From Janthinobacterium violaceinigrum (GTDB lineage: Bacteria; Pseudomonadota; Gammaproteobacteria; Burkholderiales; Burkholderiaceae_D), in contig NZ_WFLI01000006.1 in NCBI RefSeq assembly GCF_009208555.1, forward strand, positions 1 to 64,000: DNA of 64,000 nt. Direction: 5' to 3'. Below, one piece after another: positions 63,168 through 64,000 of this stretch; the first letter of the stretch is position 1, and every line of letters starts with the position of its first letter. The position numbers were made by a program, and so were the translations under genes. The notes below the pieces were generated by a model that was not told the origin of the DNA, ran no database searches, and worked only from the letters and a program-made list of their open reading frames with translations.

Positions 63168-63653
63168 ATGCCTGCCATGACCACCGGCCGCCAGCTGCGC
63201 CAGCGCGGCTTCACGCTGATCGAATTGCTGGTGGTGATGGTCATTATCGGCGTCACCCTGGGCCTGGTCTCGCTGAACGCCATGCCGAACGGCCAGCAGG
63301 CGCTGCAAAAGGAAGCCGAGCGCATCGCCCTGCTGCTGCAGCTGGCGCGCGATGAAGCCATCGTGCGCAGCCGGCAGGTGGCTTTCGAGGCGGACGAAAA
63401 TCAATACCGTTTCCTGGTCCTCAATGAAAAGCTGTGGCAGCCCGTGACGCAGGACGATTTGCTGCGCGAGCGCAGCTTCAACAATACGCCCATGCTGCTC
63501 AGCGTGCAGCCGTCGAGCAGCGTGGCCCAGCCCCTGCGCATCATCTTCGGCCGCGAACCCGTCGACAAGCCCTTCGTGCTGACCCTGGCCAGCGGCGAAC
63601 GCAGCGTGGCCATCCGCGCCGACGGCATCGGCCATTTCACGGTCGAGCAATGA
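63168..63653 (+). CDS. gspH: Type II secretion minor pseudopilin GspH
   Basis: A 161-residue minor pseudopilin with leader ending at RG/FTLIELLVVMVIIGVTL and the longer beta-rich C-terminal domain (QLARDEAIVRSRQVAFEADE) of GspH. ATG 63168 is used; ATG 63177 is also possible. It follows gspG by 12 bases. Confidence 0.94.
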   Translation: MPAMTTGRQLRQRGFTLIELLVVMVIIGVTLGLVSLNAMPNGQQALQKEAERIALLLQLARDEAIVRSRQVAFEADENQYRFLVLNEKLWQPVTQDDLLRERSFNNTPMLLSVQPSSSVAQPLRIIFGREPVDKPFVLTLASGERSVAIRADGIGHFTVEQ

Positions 63654-64000
63654 TGCGGCCCTCAGCTCACCGCCGCCCGCGCGGTTTTACTCTGCTCGAA
63701 GTCCTCGTCGCCCTCGTCATCGTCGGCACGGCGCTGGGCGCCTCCTTGCGCGCCGTGGGCAGCCTGACGCAAAACAGCGACGGCTTGCGCAGCGCCATGA
63801 TGGCCACCTGGTCGGCGGAAAACCACCTGGTGCGGCTGCGCCTGGCAAAAACCTTCCCGCAGACGGGCAAGCGCACGGTCGACTGCCCGCAGGGCGATTT
63901 AAAACTCATCTGCGAAGAGGAAGTGGTGGCCACGCCGAATCCCCGCATCCGGCAAGTGCGCGTCAACGTGTATGACGTGCAATACCCGGCCCGGCGCATC
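63650..64000 (+). CDS. gspI: Type II secretion minor pseudopilin GspI (partial, runs off the window)
   Basis: The first 117 codons of a GspI-type pseudopilin. The leader ends at RG/FTLLEVLVALVIVGTAL and the NHLVRLRLAKTFP segment is typical of the I subunit, which caps the pseudopilus with J and K. ATG 63650 overlaps the gspH stop (ATGA); ATG 63653 is next. The 3' end lies beyond the window. Confidence 0.92.
   Translation, partial: MMRPSAHRRPRGFTLLEVLVALVIVGTALGASLRAVGSLTQNSDGLRSAMMATWSAENHLVRLRLAKTFPQTGKRTVDCPQGDLKLICEEEVVATPNPRIRQVRVNVYDVQYPARRI

Overview
The window is a chromosomal segment of a high-GC betaproteobacterium, most likely an Oxalobacteraceae member such as Janthinobacterium, Massilia or Duganella. 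This rests on gene order and protein character: petABC next to sspAB, secB-grxC-rhodanese next to gpmA-envC-ctpA-moeB, and a PEP-CTERM protein. It was judged by eye without a database search.

Layout. 1-3.3 kb: an unknown membrane protein, a secreted glycerophosphodiester phosphodiesterase and a second membrane protein. 3.4-10.3 kb: a sugar cassette with a LacI regulator behind a 20-bp perfect operator, a ribose-type ABC transporter (ATPase, permease, binding protein), a TIM-barrel epimerase, a Gfo/Idh/MocA oxidoreductase and a trailing ferredoxin. 10.6-16.3 kb: a lipoprotein beta-propeller, a MoaD/ThiS-like protein paired with a BNR propeller, a TetR regulator and a lipoprotein metallo-beta-lactamase-fold hydrolase. 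16.7-26.3 kb: another LacI regulator, a giant indolepyruvate ferredoxin oxidoreductase, a secreted unknown, a LysR regulator, and convergent HD-GYP and GGDEF genes. 26.7-40 kb: a full Tad (Flp) pilus locus from pilin to TadC, with non-canonical parts: an AAA ATPase, a small lipoprotein and a TPR-LytR_C fusion. The adjacent c-di-GMP genes may control it.

40-42.4 kb holds a PEP-CTERM protein, two small unknowns and dodecin. 42.4-47.3 kb is an AT-richer degraded island ending at a mutated-looking tRNA-Thr. It holds three broken copies of the 3' part of an island/phage-type RepA-like (AAA_25) ATPase gene. Each copy ends in its own hairpin set of different sequence but identical architecture. The island cargo is an anti-phage dCTP deaminase (AvcD/DCD-type) with an overlapping small downstream gene, an AT-rich leader upstream and two small unknown genes. 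This is the most interesting part of the window.

47.3-64 kb is housekeeping: sspB, sspA, the cytochrome bc1 operon petABC, mscL, an HtrA-type protease, a DUF2461 protein, a cupin, gpsA, an SH3 protein, secB, grxC, a rhodanese, gpmA, envC, ctpA, a MoeB/ThiF-type adenylyltransferase, and the first genes of a type II secretion pseudopilin set (gspG, gspH, gspI), which runs off the end. Three long imperfect inverted-repeat elements sit between genes at 7.96, 37.8 and 48.0 kb. Two of them share a GTAC-N4-GTAC tip.
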